From NCBI GenBank assembly GCA_025024175.1, contig QCXZ01000001.1:34838942-34902941 (forward strand): a DNA stretch of 64,000 nt, given 5' to 3'. Of this stretch, positions 1-12,899 are shown in pieces. The notes under the pieces are model-generated. The model saw only the letters and a program-made list of their open reading frames with translations. It had not been told where the DNA came from and ran no database searches. The position numbers and the translations under genes were made by a program. Origin of the DNA: Rhyzopertha dominica (taxonomy: Eukaryota; Arthropoda; Insecta; Coleoptera; Bostrichidae). Each line of letters starts with the position of its first letter. The first letter of the stretch is position 1.

Positions 1-3000
1 TGGTTGCCGTTAAAAAATGGAAATGGAAGTGTTTCGACATATGGAAACAGAAGGTACGTTAAGAAACGAAAAATAATGTGCAAAAAAAACTTTTGTTAAG
101 GATATTTTGCTGTAAAGTTCATACTTTTAAGCCTGTTATTCCATACTTTTGACTAACCTTGAGTAACATTACTGTCATTCAAGTTTGCGATTAATTTAGT
201 TATACCAAATTTCCGAAGCACACACCTAAATCAATTTAAAAAAAATACACATCAGTGACTTTACTTATATATGCAATTGTATCTCAAACTTGTTGCATTT
301 TGGGCTTTTTTAATTGCAGAAGGGGACTATTAAATGTATGACCTACTCTTCGAAAACGTAGTCACACGGTCCGGAAGCATTAATTAATAGTCTTCATATT
401 AACCTAAAAGATGTACCTAATTGCAAAATTGGTGTCACCTTTAGTCTGGCGACGGAAGTTTGCGCAACACGACCGAGTAATAAAAAACTGTTTCGTATCA
501 TTTGATTATAGGGTCATTAAGCAAGCAATTAGAACATCCACTTGTTGCAATTCGATGAAATTAAAAAGAAATTGAGATCGGCGAACCTTTAACTCCCGGG
601 TCAATATTAAATCACGTTAATTAAATTATTTAAGCGTATATTAAAAAAGTAATCAGCACAGTTGAACTCACACTATAATTAGATACGCATAAGCAGCACA
701 GTAGACATGGAACAAACCTATTAAGATTGCGGATGGCACAAACATGCACCAAATATCGACCAACATCTGACCAGCAGTTTTGACGGGCTACGTAGTATAT
801 CGATTTTAACATCAAATTTGTTACTCTCATTTTCGCTGGACTAGTAAAATTTGATGACAGCTGTAGCAAAATACATGAGACACACAATGGTCGAAAACTT
901 TCTTGAAGAATAAAATTTTATCAACAAGCGCGTTTTTTATGTTGATAACGATTTTTGCAACTATCCTCAAGTATTTGGAATTTGTTCGATAAAATTGGCA
1001 TGCTAATGTAACCGTTTTATTAAGATAGTATTGTACTGAATTTTAAAAAGATGCATTTGATGTTCTGAATTTATTCACTGTATTTTTATGGATTCACACA
1101 GAATAGAAGTTGATATTACGTTTCCGACAAACCCCATTTTACGTGTTTATTTCTGATAGATGATGAAAAAAATATGATAAAAAGCCAATAATAAAAAAGT
1201 GTACTGGAACATTTTCATTAATTCTTATTCATTCATTAACTGATACTCGTTACCTTTCTAGCATTTAGTTAACCGAAAATTTAATTCCTGTTGGATAATA
1301 GGAAGTGCTTTATTGCAAAATTAGTAGACTTTCGCGACGAATTAGATCTACCAATTGTTTAATGTTCTTTAATCTATTATTTGATATTAAATAACCCTAC
1401 ACAACCATTTCAATATAAATGTCGGCTCATCTTACAAAATAATCGGTTTGAAAATAAAACTCAAGTTGTCCGTGTATATTTTCATCATATTTCTGTTGAA
1501 TAGCGTTTCCTCAGGAACGAAATCCATGCTCAACTAAACATTTTTAACAAAACCCAATTCTTTGATATTTTTTTTTAATTTACTAAAAATAACTGCTCGG
1601 GATGGGTTTCTTGTAGAGTTTAAGTCATATCAGGGATATCAATCAATCATTGGTATTTTTAGATAATATGTTAACATATCATCTAACATTATGGACGCTG
1701 AAAGTATTCAACCTCGTAATGGGATAATTATTCATCTTTTTTTCATAATCAATCCTTCATTCTTCGCTAAAAAATGCATTATACAGCGGGTGTAACCTTG
1801 TTTGTCTTGAAAATATGTAGAAACAACAGGACCAACCAAATCTCTGCAAACCAAGACCTCATTACAGGCTTGGAATAACCTTACTGTAATTGTGTTTTGT
1901 CCTAAACAGTAATAAAGAATAACGATATCGAAGGTGATATGCGTCCAGTACACTACTCGAGTGAATAAGTTGCCTGCAAAAGACTTTCACACTCCTCGTT
2001 AACAATTATCTTCCAACGGCTTTTAGTTTAGTTAAAACTACTATAATAGTAATTAGAGCATCATTAGCGATTCAATTACAAATTGTAATAACAGACTCCC
2101 TTTCGACTGTAGAGCCATTGATAAATTTTTAATTAGCGTAAACGACCACCCGACAATTATTATTGCACGTGAAGAATTCACATCAAATAAAGCGCATAGA
2201 TCGTAATTGCAAAATAAAATAAAAAATTATTTATAAATATATTTGAATCTGGGAATTACTAGCACAAAAACGAATTAAGAAACTTGACAGCTGCATGAAG
2301 CCTAACAAACTTACATGCCATTTGGGAGTCTCGGAGTTCTTTATTGCGAAACTAAAACTCACTACCACTTGTAATTGAAAAACTGCAGTCCTTACCTTGA
2401 CCAAAAAAAACTTTTATCGAAGCTTTGTGTTTTTTCTTCCGTTTCGTGAAGAACAGATGGAAAGAGAGGCAACCATTTAATTTAAAAATAGAGATAAGCT
2501 TTCTGAAATTTAACATTTATTTTTTTTTAAAGCAAAGACCTCGCGCTGTCCGCCTAACACAACACCGCCGCTGCTTTAGGTACAAATTACTATCTGTCGA
2601 ATTATTGGCCATTGTCCATTATAACAAGAAAAACAGTTTTTTCAAAAATAGTTTTTTTGCACTTTTAACATCCTATATACCAAGAAAAAGGAAGCATTTT
2701 CGACAATAAGCATTTGTCATAATTTCACTTCATGAACATACATAAGAATATATGCCAAAGAATTTCAAACACCCTATATATTGCAATACTGCAATTTATG
2801 TACCTACCTATACCATTAATTTTATTACCACAACGTATCTAAGGTTCTTATTTTTTAACTTATTTCAATAAATAACTCCCGATAATTTTTCATTCTTTGC
2901 ACTTCTTTCTGGCATGCCGCGATTGCAGATTGAGAAAAGCTGATCTGCAGTTTCAATTTTTATACTTCACAAAGACACAAATTCTGTTCACTAACTTCCA

Positions 3001-4640
3001 CATCAATGAGAGTTCGCCATCAATTCACATTCGATTGAAAGTAGTCGTCGTTGACATCAACAATTTCAAAATAATGGGCGATGTAACAGCAAGTGTTGAG
3101 AGAATGAATGTGAAGCGTTTCGGGTCAANCCAGTAAGAAATACCTATGTAAACTCTAGAGCTTGTTGCGAAGAANAGTNGCTTTGAGCAACTATCTGGCA
3201 TACGATAAAAACAGACCTACACATGAAACCGTTAGTTTGCAACTGGTTAAAGAGCTTGGAGGTAATACAAGTAGGAGGGAGTTCGTGGAATAAAATGCAA
3301 AGCAGTACCTCTTCTTCTTTTCAGCTATATATTGCCCACAGTTTTTTGGAGCAATATGGACATTTGCAGAACAGCAAAACTTAATGACAATGCCATTTAA
3401 CTTTCCATGAAAAACACAGACAAAAGTGTTATATAGAGTTGCATTTTATAAGATTTTATTAAAATAGGTATCATTTATTTCTATCCATAGTTAAATGGCA
3501 ATAGAACACTATTTTCAATTAATGCCTTAGACCTTTGTTTGAGCAAAACTAAGTTTAGCATTCTTTAACAGCTATCTAGCAAAGTGGAGGATATACAAAA
3601 AAATACCTCGCAACTGACATAAAAATTATTGTTAGAGTTAAATTTTTAATGCTCTGTAGGGAATCAAAGGAGCGTATATAGCTGAAATAATCCTGGGACT
3701 ATTATTATTATTATCTCTACCCTAATAATGCTGATAATGGAAAGTTCTTTACCGGTTACAGAACGTTTTGCGCTGGTATACACACATTTAGTGAAATGCT
3801 AAAAAAACCTATAATACCTTCCTCAGTCTATCGCAACCTTCAATATATAAAGAGCATTGCTTTGGTCATAAAGTAAAGGTTAGATATTCTGAAACTTAAC
3901 TAAAAATAACCAAACCAAATCGTTGCTAATGATGCTACAATATACGTTTGTTAATATAAATTGAAATCAGTTGAGTTAATCTGATATTTATATCAATAAT
4001 TGTAAATATTGTGTAATACCACATATGTAGATAATAAAATTGTAATGTTATATTTATAATAAAATTCAATTTAACCTCGGTTTTTGCATTTCCATCTGCA
4101 TTTCGTGATTACGTGAATCAGCGTCAAATTGATAAACTATACATTTTATTTAAATATTTAAAAAAGAGCACATCTACAAGCTTCTTATATTTTATGTAGG
4201 TAATTGATAATAATGGACTTTATTAGATATACGGAGCCAGGGACTCTTTCATTTCCATATACCAATAAGTCGTATTGTCTCAGATCCTATGCCAACATAC
4301 ATTTATTAGACCTATTTCTTTCTAAGTGTAGCAAACTGACATTGTCAGGATACTTGACAAAGAGTGATTTGGTAGCCAAGGGAATGTTTTTGTCATCAAT
4401 TAACTTAACTGAAGATACACAATTTATAATAAGAAGTAGCGTTGAGCTCTATTGAATCTAGGTTGAATTACTATTTATTGTTTGGGAATGGTTTTATTTT
4501 GTCGAAAAGACTCCATTTGGCGAGAGTAACAATGACAAATAACAGTAAGAAATAGCGGTAGTAAGTAGAAGTGAGAATTAATTGTGACAAGTAGCACTAA
4601 CAAGAGCGATAAGTAACATTGACAGATGACAGTGTCTTAT
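1..4640. other. No recognisable gene; AT-rich DNA
   Basis: I see no conserved coding sequence, RNA gene or clear transposon here. Short open frames (for example at 2425-2709 and 4204-4455) resemble no family I know and have no convincing splice context. An ATT-rich microsatellite lies near 3700-3715. Single Ns occur around 3128-3180. Confidence 0.5.
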
Positions 4641-5012
4641 ACAGGGTTTCTATAAATAATTCATGCGAGGCGGGCGGCGTTGATTTCTGAATTCCTTGCA
4701 CCGCCTTTTTGTAACTGCTGCCAAGCTAGAATATGCACGGCGATAGTTATGACGGTTGCAGATTAATGTCACTTCACAGCTCCGAAATGTGAACTTTCTG
4801 CAACCTTAAAGTTAATTTTCCCAGAAAACACTACAAAATATACTGAAAATACACACTCCCAGGCGTTTTTTCATATTAAAATATATCAAATAATTCAATA
4901 ATCGACAGATGACAAGTACACGTCACTTTCCTGAGAGGCGGCAAATTGATTTAACCGATAATTTCCATAAGCGCCCTGGATGCATGACATGAATAATTTA
5001 TAGAAACCTTGT
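4641..5012. mobile_element. MITE, family with ACAGGGTTTCTATAAA ends, copy 1
   Basis: The element opens with ACAGGGTTTCTATAAATAAT and closes with the near-perfect inverted counterpart (TTATAGAAACCTTGT). The interior matches two other copies in this window (11378-11725, in the opposite orientation, and 47865-49376), including a block around GTGAACTTTCTGCAACC. It has no coding capacity. At about 370 bp with inverted termini and no transposase it fits a non-autonomous DNA transposon; the superfamily is not determined. Confidence 0.8.
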
Positions 5013-5159
5013 GAATGTGACAAGTAGCATTGATATGTAGCAGTGACAAGTAATACGACTAGAAGAAGCAGCCACACTAGCAGTTATAAATTATAGTGAC
5101 TAGTAATAGTGACAAGTTACTTGTNCGTGTATGTATTGTACTGTCGTCCAACGGTGAAN

Positions 5160-5407
5160 TTTGACTTTAGTTGTAAATCTTGCCAACACCGTGGGATGGG
5201 GCAGACGACCATTTATTAGTCGGCAATAAAGTGCAAATTTGTATTTGCTGTGTGTCTACCTACTGGTCCTTACGCCCTAAACCCGTTTATCAACATCTGT
5301 TTTGAAGAGGAAGACGAAACGAGAAATCCTTAATTTGCACTTTACTGCCGCCTAATCACCGTCTATCCCATCCTGCATTATTAGCAAGATTTACAAGGTA
5401 AAGTCAA
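5160..5407. mobile_element. Short foldback element
   Basis: The left arm (TTGACTTTAGTTGTAAATCT, then GGGATGGGG and GCAATAAAGTGCAAAT) reappears inverted in the right arm (ATTTGCACTTTACTGCC, ATCCCATCC, AGATTTACAAGGTAAAGTCAA). The two arms make a roughly 100-nt imperfect hairpin around a loop of about 60 nt. No coding capacity; probably a MITE. Confidence 0.65.
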
Positions 5408-5435
5408 GATTTACTATTTGGGTTGGAGAAGTATA

Positions 5436-6265
5436 ATTACTTCCACATCCAACGAATGGGAAGTATTGTATCGCGAAAAAATTTTTCAAAAATTTTTATT
5501 TGCTCATTCGCTTTAAAATGGTCCAAAACGCAAAAAAAAAATTGAGCAAAAACAAATTTCTTGTCTGTGTGCCTGATAATTTTCGAAAGACAATATATAT
5601 GAACTTGAAATTTGGCAAACGTATAAATCTCAACTACCCAAAGCGACCTATTGTTTGTGGGGTAAGTAGGTTATCGGGAAGGGGGCGAAATCGGGGGGTA
5701 ACTACCCTTTTTGCAAATTTTTATTTTTTTCGTTTCAGTATGTGATTAGTAGTATAACTGCGAGTATTATTCGTTTTTATAAATTTTCGGTGCACAAACT
5801 GTTCAGAAGATATTAGCAAAAAAGCGTCACTGAAAGAAAACGGTTATTCCTAAATATCTCCGAATATATTTAATATATTCAAAAAATGAAAATACCGTCA
5901 GATAGAAAATAACATTTCTCACAAAGTGTCTTAGAAAATGTATCCAAAATTTTGATATTTTCGAATTATTTCAAGAATCCTATTTTGGACCCTGCGCGTA
6001 CGATTTTTTTTTAATTTTGGTATTATATNGAAAATCAAATTTCTGATGAGAAAGCACTCTTGTCATTTTTTTGTTAAGTTAATAATTTTNGAGTTATTTG
6101 GAAAAAAACCGATTCGAAAAATNTGTATATTTTTGCTAATATCATGAGGACTGTTTGTCTTAAAAAAATGTGTAGAGAGAAAAAAAGCCCAAAACTTGAT
6201 TACCAAACGTATAGTATNAGAAATANAAACGTAAATGTCATTTGACAATTGGATGTGGAAGTATT
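5436..6265. mobile_element. Foldback/MITE, family with ACTTCCACATCCAA ends, copy 1
   Basis: The ends are ATTACTTCCACATCCAACG on the left and the inverted TTGGATGTGGAAGTATT on the right. The subterminal block with TTTGCTCATTCGCTTTAAAATGG occurs inverted in copy 2 at 51719-52196. About 830 bp, with Ns in the interior. No recognisable protein; the open frame at 5500-5745 is repeat sequence. Confidence 0.75.
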
Positions 6266-7240
6266 GATTCAATTTGCAACCGTTTTTTTGGGTAATACTC
6301 GTAAAATCTGCACAAAGTTAAAAATAGAAATAAATTACGATCTAGCGTAGAAATAGTTTCTTCGGAGTATGAGACAAAATAAAATTGGAATGTGTTGTTG
6401 AAAGAATTTCGTAGCAAATAAAGGATTACTATTGTACCAGGCATTTTTTTTCAGTGCTAGTTAGATAAAATAAAATTGGGAAACGACTTCTGCAGGGTGT
6501 AAACCATAAAGTAAAAAGGTAATTACATATTAAACAACAATCAATAGACAAGTCCAATTTATAAATTCCATATGATACAAAAAATTTAAACCGCACGCCC
6601 TGCAAATAGTTTTGCAGAAATTGAGAAATACCCCCTAATAAATCAATACAACTTCGGTGCAAACTGAGTTTATAAGCACTATTAGTTATCGCCGGTCTGT
6701 CTGATGACGTAGACTCCCGGTATAAACTCGATTATGACTAAGTGGATAACTAAGCCACCGCATCGACCAATTCCGCGTAATGAGGTATCATGACCGTCGT
6801 TCGCAACGTACTCTATGACCCGTGTGCATATCTCGACCGATTACCATTACCACCTACAAATTGCCGGTCGCAACCTCCCGGACTAGACGGTAAGTAGTGC
6901 GTTAACTGTGATCAGACAGCTGCTGCTCTCACAAAATCCACCGTATACTATGGTGACCGATACACCTATGGAAAGGTAGGTAGTGCATTGAACCTTGTGC
7001 TCGCGCGTCATAATTGGCATTCATTCATGGATCTATCATATATCCGCAGCGTTTCTGTGAGCACGCATTCTAATTCTTTCTCTTATTTAGTATCACGTTA
7101 GTGGAGTTCTATCGTACACATCAGATGCTTAGAAATGCCTGTAAAAACTTTATTTACGAGGGCATATTGATTGTATCTCGCCTACCATATAAAACGCCAC
7201 AATATTTTAAAACAAAATTTAATTTAGTCAACATAATCTC
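6266..7240. other. Non-coding stretch with a CpG-rich block
   Basis: Between about 6663 and 7080 base composition changes sharply: many CpG dinucleotides and balanced GC, against strongly AT-rich flanks. No protein is recognisable on either strand. On the minus strand around 6700-6770 there is a weak resemblance to tRNA promoter boxes (TGGCTTAGTTATCC and, further on, GAGTTTATACCGGGAG), so a SINE is possible. Two donor-like GTAAGT/GTAGGT sites lie on the + strand near 6890 and 6977. Confidence 0.35.
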
Positions 7241-7319
7241 CTTTAAGATTTCGAAAACTGAGGGGCGTAACTATAGCCCCACCTTGAATTATCAGTTTTT
7301 TTTTAGGTGGCTGTGATCG

Positions 7320-8310
7320 AACGACCAGAACATGTTTATAATTTGTTATTATTAACTGACAATGTGTTGTAATAATTGTGTTAAAAATGCCTCGTGGCAG
7401 GTATCTGAGTGATATGTGTAAAAATTGAAAACATGAATTTGCACCACATGGATTAAATTAAACTGGGGAGCATAACTATAGCCCCACGTTGGCCAAATGC
7501 AAATGTAATTTAATGTAACTTACAAGAAGGATAAAAGAAATAAAAATTATAGAAACTGGACTATTTAAAGTAATTTATTAATAATTTCCATAATTTAATG
7601 AAATAATTTCTCATATATGTTATATTTTGTTATTTTTAACTGTCACTGTGTTGTAACAATTGTGTGGAAGGTGTCTGAGTGACAAGGAAAGAGGCTTTTT
7701 GGGATGAACGCTTTAGTCGCCGAAAAATTGCTCAAAGTATTAACAGGTCTCGTAAAGTTGTCGGCAATTATTTGCGAAACCCTGAACAGTATGGCACAAA
7801 CAAAAAAGGTGGTCCTAAGAAAAAAATTTCGCCCAGAGCTGCAAGAAGAATTATTGCTACAGCAAGTAACGCTTTAAAAAGTCGAAAAAAATTGCCCAAG
7901 AGTGCGGGCTTGAAGTTTCAAAATGGACTAAAGGGAGAGTTCTGAGGAAAGAAGTTGTACAACGAAAACTAAGAAAATTTCCGAGACTTCTTGCTCACCA
8001 TAAAACAGCCCGTTTGGAATTTGCTTGTGAGAATATGAATCGAAATTGGGAAAATGTAAACCAAAACTTTACAATTAAACCTCGAATTAAACAGTTATTT
8101 TTTTCAGATTATCTTTTCTGATGAAAAAAAATAATCTTGATGGTCCAGATGGCTTCAATTGTTATTGGCGAGATTTGTGGAGAGAACCTAAGTATATTTC
8201 AAAACGAAACTTTGGAGGTGGTACAGCGTTAATGGTATGGGGTGTCTTTACAAAAGCAGGCGTTTAACCATTGGCTTAGCCATCAGCACGAATGAACAGT
8301 CAAGAGTACG
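7320..8310 (+). pseudogene. Tc3-like (Tc1/mariner superfamily) transposase, broken
   Basis: The reading from about 7700 gives a Tc1/Tc3-type helix-turn-helix region, including RKIAQSINRSRKVVGNYLRN and then NPEQYG, followed in a shifted frame by RKLRKFPRLLAHHKTARLEF and by IIFSDEKK with the Asp of the catalytic domain, then ISKRNFGGGTALMVWGVF. These are typical Tc3-like landmarks in the right order. Several frameshifts and stops break the gene, so it cannot encode an active enzyme. A first, truncated copy of the 5' end with a plausible ATG (7387, reading MPRGRYLSD) lies about 280 bp upstream, so the 5' region is partly duplicated. The copy runs out near 8310, at the 378-bp insertion. Confidence 0.8.
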
Positions 8311-8328
8311 ATGTGGAATGGAATAGCG

Positions 8329-8706
8329 ACCGCCCTAGTTAAGATTGAAGAAACCACTTCTCGGTACTTGGGTATTCCGGCCAGGGAAGAAAAGCACAAA
8401 GTACTCTTTTCAGAAGCCGAGCTTTCGGAAAATTTATTTCCTTCTTCAGGACTTGTCATTAAAATGGGTGATCCTAGATGATCGTATCCGAGTGTTCGTA
8501 GTGGTGAGAAGGTTGAGCAAGTTCACCGCCCCATTATCGACATGGGCTGGGATGATACCAGAAGATCGACACCTTAACAGGAAAATCCTCCTAGCCTAGC
8601 AGACCAGTGAGCTTATGATTGGTGCTAGCTATTGTCTTTGCTACACTCATCGCCTGTGGACCATATACTCTTCCGATGTTATTGAAAAAACCCATAACTG
8701 TAGTAA
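8329..8706. mobile_element. 378-bp insertion between 19-bp direct repeats
   Basis: The 19-mer GATGTGGAATGGAATAGCG occurs at 8310-8328 and again at 8707-8725, bounding this segment exactly. The segment is richer in GC than its surroundings and has stretches of coding-like sequence (KVLFSEAELSENLFPSSG in one + frame near 8397-8450). Long direct repeats of this kind are expected of a target-site duplication made by a retroelement or retroposed copy. I do not recognise the inserted sequence. Confidence 0.55.
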
Positions 8707-8750
8707 GATGTGGAATGGAATAGCGCTCATGCAGTTATTTTATCAAAAAT

Positions 8751-9043
8751 GTGACCTTCTAAAAAAATTTTGAGTACGCCACTGGGTTCAAAATAATAAT
8801 ATCTATAAAAAAAGTCTACATTTTTTGTATCTACATACCTAAACGAGATATTGAGAGCTGAAGAAATGTTACATTTTTGAAAAGTTGACTATAGCNTTAA
8901 AGNNAAAGACGATACAAAAATGGCAATAGTACAGCTCAACTCACAACAAAAAAGTAATTCAGTAATGCCGAAACCGCAACGCTCTACCGTTGATAGTTAC
9001 CAAGCTTCAACAATACAATTACAAGCAAAATGGGACACCCTGT
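8751..9043. mobile_element. Foldback element, right half (ends ACCCTGTA)
   Basis: The sequence from GTGACCTTCTAAAAAAATTT to GGGACACCCTGT matches one arm of the element at 50593-51623, including GCTCAACTCACAACAAAAAAG and GAAGAAATGTTACATTTTTG. Only one arm is present here. The open frame at 8920-9114 is part of the repeat and is not a gene. Confidence 0.7.
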
Positions 9044-11377
9044 ACTCCAAAATAAACTACACATTAGAACGTAATTGTAAATACATTCTGATCAAAATAG
9101 CTCTAACAATATAAATTTAAAAAAATAAAAATACAATATGATTTCTATTCTTTTCTACGCATTTTTTGGAAAAGTAAAAAAAATATATCAACCGAAATTA
9201 ACAATGTTTGCCTAGAGGCGTACGTCAAGTATCTTTCGTAAATCTTGAACCGATCAATCAACGTTCTGGGTAAGATTTTATTGTTATGTTACCGAAATGG
9301 GTTCACCATTACCTTCGCTAGATGCTTTTTAATTTTTGAGATTTTTTTAATGTTATTACAACTTCCTAAAGATTTTGGTGCTTGCTAAACAATATATACT
9401 TAATTAATGCGACCTACCTAATTAACTAAAAAATGTTTTTGTTTTAGTCGCTTCCATAATCATCCAGTAAAGCTCAATAACCATAAAGAACACTTCTGAA
9501 CACCAAAAGTAGAAAACCGCGGTTGACCCAAAAAGTTGTATTTCGACATCTAAAGATATGTATTTTTCCGCGCATCAAATTAAAACCAATTTAGAAACTT
9601 CCAAATTACAAAACTAGGAACTGCCTGAGGTATTTTCGTTGCGTTTATGTCATTTGCGCAAGATGTAAGTTATTTAAACCTTTTCTTTTTTCATTAAAGC
9701 AGAGGAAAGCGCTCTTCGCACTTTATACTCGAAGTTTCAGCGTTCAGCGTCATATAAACATTTGGAAAATACCTACATAAGTACTGTTTAAATACATTCA
9801 AAACTACAACTTACCTTGATTGGCGATATTTCTTCCGCAAATATTTCAGTTACTAGACACTCAGATTATTCGTAATTATAGAATTAAGTTGGATTCAGAA
9901 AAAGTTGCAAGAAAAATACCATTTATATGAGTTTGGCTACGTGGATTATGCCTTTAACCACATCATTAAATTAAACCATTAAACCCACTACTGTATTCCT
10001 GCAAATATGTGTAACCGGATATATCTAGTAATATTTCAGCAATCATATCAAAATGATGGGTAATCACTTTAAACACAATCTTATAGGTAGTTATTACAGA
10101 TGTCACGGTTGTACGTGAGGATTTATGAGTTTCGGTATACCCACACATAATGATTCCTAATACTACTGCATACAGGGTGTCCCGCATATGTGGGCAACCT
10201 CTGGGAATTTGAAATCTGCTGTAAAAATAACACTATTTTACAGTATAATCTTTTTGAAATAACTCCCGCCTACTGAGATATTCACTCTTAAACATGGAGG
10301 AAGAGAAATAGTTTTTCAAAAATATCTCTTAGATCGGTTGATATAATTTCATAAAATTTTTGTTATTATTATTTGAAGTTGAAGCCGTTAAAATGATGCA
10401 AACATTTTTTTAAGAAATGTTTGGGGGGAGAGGGCTTACCCACCTCATTTTTAAACGTAGGTAACTTTAAAACGGGTAAGTATTTTTTTCAAAGATATGT
10501 GTTTTTGTAATCTTTGGGCCTTGTAAACAAGAAAGATACTCTGTTTCCGCGAAATCAGCAGCTGAATCTTAGGGTTCACATTTTCACTGCTTAACTAACA
10601 TTATTTTGTTTTTATCAAATCGGCTGTGATAAATAATAAAAATTGTGATAGATCACTTCTCATATCTGTAAAAATTTGAACATTTAAAAATAAAATTAAT
10701 AATTGTTATAATAGGCGATTTTTAAAGTAAAAAGCTTCTATTACAGGAAATCATTAAATGCATGCCCGCGTACTCATTTATATAAATATTCCATTATCAT
10801 TATTTCAGAATGTTTGCAACAAATAATGTAAGGTATTGTCAAAATGGCAATGTAACAGTAACAACTAATACAATTTTATTATTTATCACTATCAAATTGA
10901 TAAAACAAAATGATTAAGTTACCATTCAACTGCAATTTTCTCGGAAAGGGTCAATTTTAGCCCCATGAATAGAGAGTTTATCTCTACAAAAAAAATCGTG
11001 TTAATTCTAGTTGATGTTCGATATTACACGTTCCTCAAATTTAGAAATTTATGCAACTAGAGACCTAGGGCAAGCAAAATCTTCAATTCAAACTATAATA
11101 ACGCTGATTAAAAAAACACGAGGAAACATATGAATACCATTCAATTTGAAAAAAATCCAATTACTAGTGTCACAAAAATCTCTTTAGAACAGCGAAAACC
11201 ATACGTTTCTACCTCTTTTAGTTTCAGTTATTTTTCTTTATTTCACGTAATCAAAAATAACTTCATATTGGTGCATAACATAACGCACAACCTACGTTAT
11301 ATGTAACATAGGTTGTGTTTATCGTATGGTGAATAAAGTGGCAACACAACTTCATAAAGTAGAAGGCAGGCAAAAAT
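9044..11377. other. No gene seen; one repeat terminus
   Basis: AT-rich sequence without recognisable coding regions. A repeat terminus of the ACAGGGTGTCCCGCATA type starts near 10172, and the AT-rich sequence after it probably belongs to that repeat. A second end was not located. Confidence 0.4.
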
Positions 11378-11725
11378 ACAGGGTTTCTATAAAAGATTCA
11401 TGCATCCAGGGCGCTTATGGAAATTATCGATTAAATCAAGTTGCCGTCTCTCAGAAAAGTGACGTAAACTTGCCATGTGTCGATTTTTGAATTATTTTAT
11501 ACATTTTTAATATAAGAAAATGCATGGGAGTGTGTATTTTCAACATATTCTGTAGTGTTTTGTGGGATAATTAACTTTAGGGTTGCAGAAAGTTCACATT
11601 TCGGAGCTGTGGTATGACATTGATCTGCAACCTTTAGTACTATCACCGTATATATTGTAGCTTGGCAGCAGTTACAAAAAGGCGGCACAAATCATTCAGA
11701 AATCAATCATTTATAGAAACCCTGT
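11378..11725. mobile_element. MITE, family with ACAGGGTTTCTATAAA ends, copy 2
   Basis: Begins ACAGGGTTTCTATAAAAGAT and ends ATCATTTATAGAAACCCTGT, a nearly perfect inverted pair. The interior is the reverse complement of copy 1 (4641-5012). The 348-bp length and lack of coding sequence fit a MITE. The minus-strand open frame at 11497-11688 is repeat sequence. Confidence 0.85.
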
Positions 11726-12850
11726 ACAATAAAACAGATAATTTAATTAAAAAAATAACAGAACAAGGTTAATGCATATGCTTAATACTATTGAAAACTC
11801 ACCAGCGCTGAAATTAATATTGCTTTGTAAAACTTAAAAATCCAACTTTTTATATAAAATATTTTCCCATCTGCAAAGCAAACGACTTATACGTAGAATC
11901 CAATTACAACGGGATAATAATAGGCAGAAGATACCCAAAATTTTATTGATTAAGTGATTATTATAATCAGAAATTGAGGTCACGTAACTGCAAGTTTGTG
12001 TGATAATGATAGATCAAAATACCAGATTGCTACCTTACAAGAAATTTAGAAATCAAACCCATCCTTCAGGTACTTTTACATAATTATGCTTCAAAAAGTA
12101 ATACAGTATAAGATCTAATGTAACTAAGCTTAGTGTTATCTCGATTTTCAAGCGCTGTATTGTACATACTTCCAAATACTTATGCGTATTTCTACGTCGT
12201 GATACTAAAGACGCCGTATGTAACAGTTTCCTAGATTTAAATGCCAGTTTCAAAGGAGAACGCACTCCTTCCTTCCGTTACACTTTTTAGATTTGGCCTT
12301 TCTCTATCATTTGCCGCTCACAGTCTACTTATTTACCTGCGAATTTTACATTCAAGTGCCACGAAAGTATTTGACAACTTGTTGCTGCCCAGGTTTTTTA
12401 ACCTCACCTATTATTTGAAAACTGTTTGTTGTTTACCCCTGATTAAATACGCATTCAAATTAGACATGAAAATTATAGCATGGTGTGTTTTAATAGTACT
12501 GGTTTTACATACAATCATTTTTGTTTCAAACTTTTAGACGATACTAATACAGCAACGAATGCTTTTTAACTTTTTGTATTAACAAACGTCCGGCATTTAA
12601 ATGATTCATGTTTCTGTTTAATTTAATGCAAAATTTCCAATAAAATCTAAATAATTTCATGCGTTATCTATGTAAACGTTCGTTTATCGGTAATACGGAA
12701 ACATGCAAATACCCGCAAAAGTGTTGATATGGTCGATAATATTGATACAACTTTGTCCTAGGTACTCGTAATTTTTAGCCATTTACCGATTGTCTTATTG
12801 CCTTAAATTTTTAAAGGAAACATATAGCGTGTAACACTGCGGCGTGCGGA
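11726..12850. other. No gene seen
   Basis: AT-rich DNA. The longest frame (12241-12537, +) is hydrophobic and would make a 98-aa product, but I recognise no family and see no splice or promoter context, so it is not called as a gene. Confidence 0.4.
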
Positions 12851-12899
12851 AAATGTTAATATCCCGGGATGGGAAATGACTTGCAATTGGAAAAAAAAT

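Noticed and set aside
4204..4455. 83-codon + frame with fairly varied composition
   Set aside because: No recognisable domain, and the flanks are plain AT-rich DNA.
6699..6735. CTGATGACG as a possible hammerhead start
   Set aside because: No GAAA or pairing stems follow.
6690..6775. A functional tRNA gene on the minus strand
   Set aside because: The box-like motifs are imperfect and no cloverleaf can be drawn; at most a SINE remnant.
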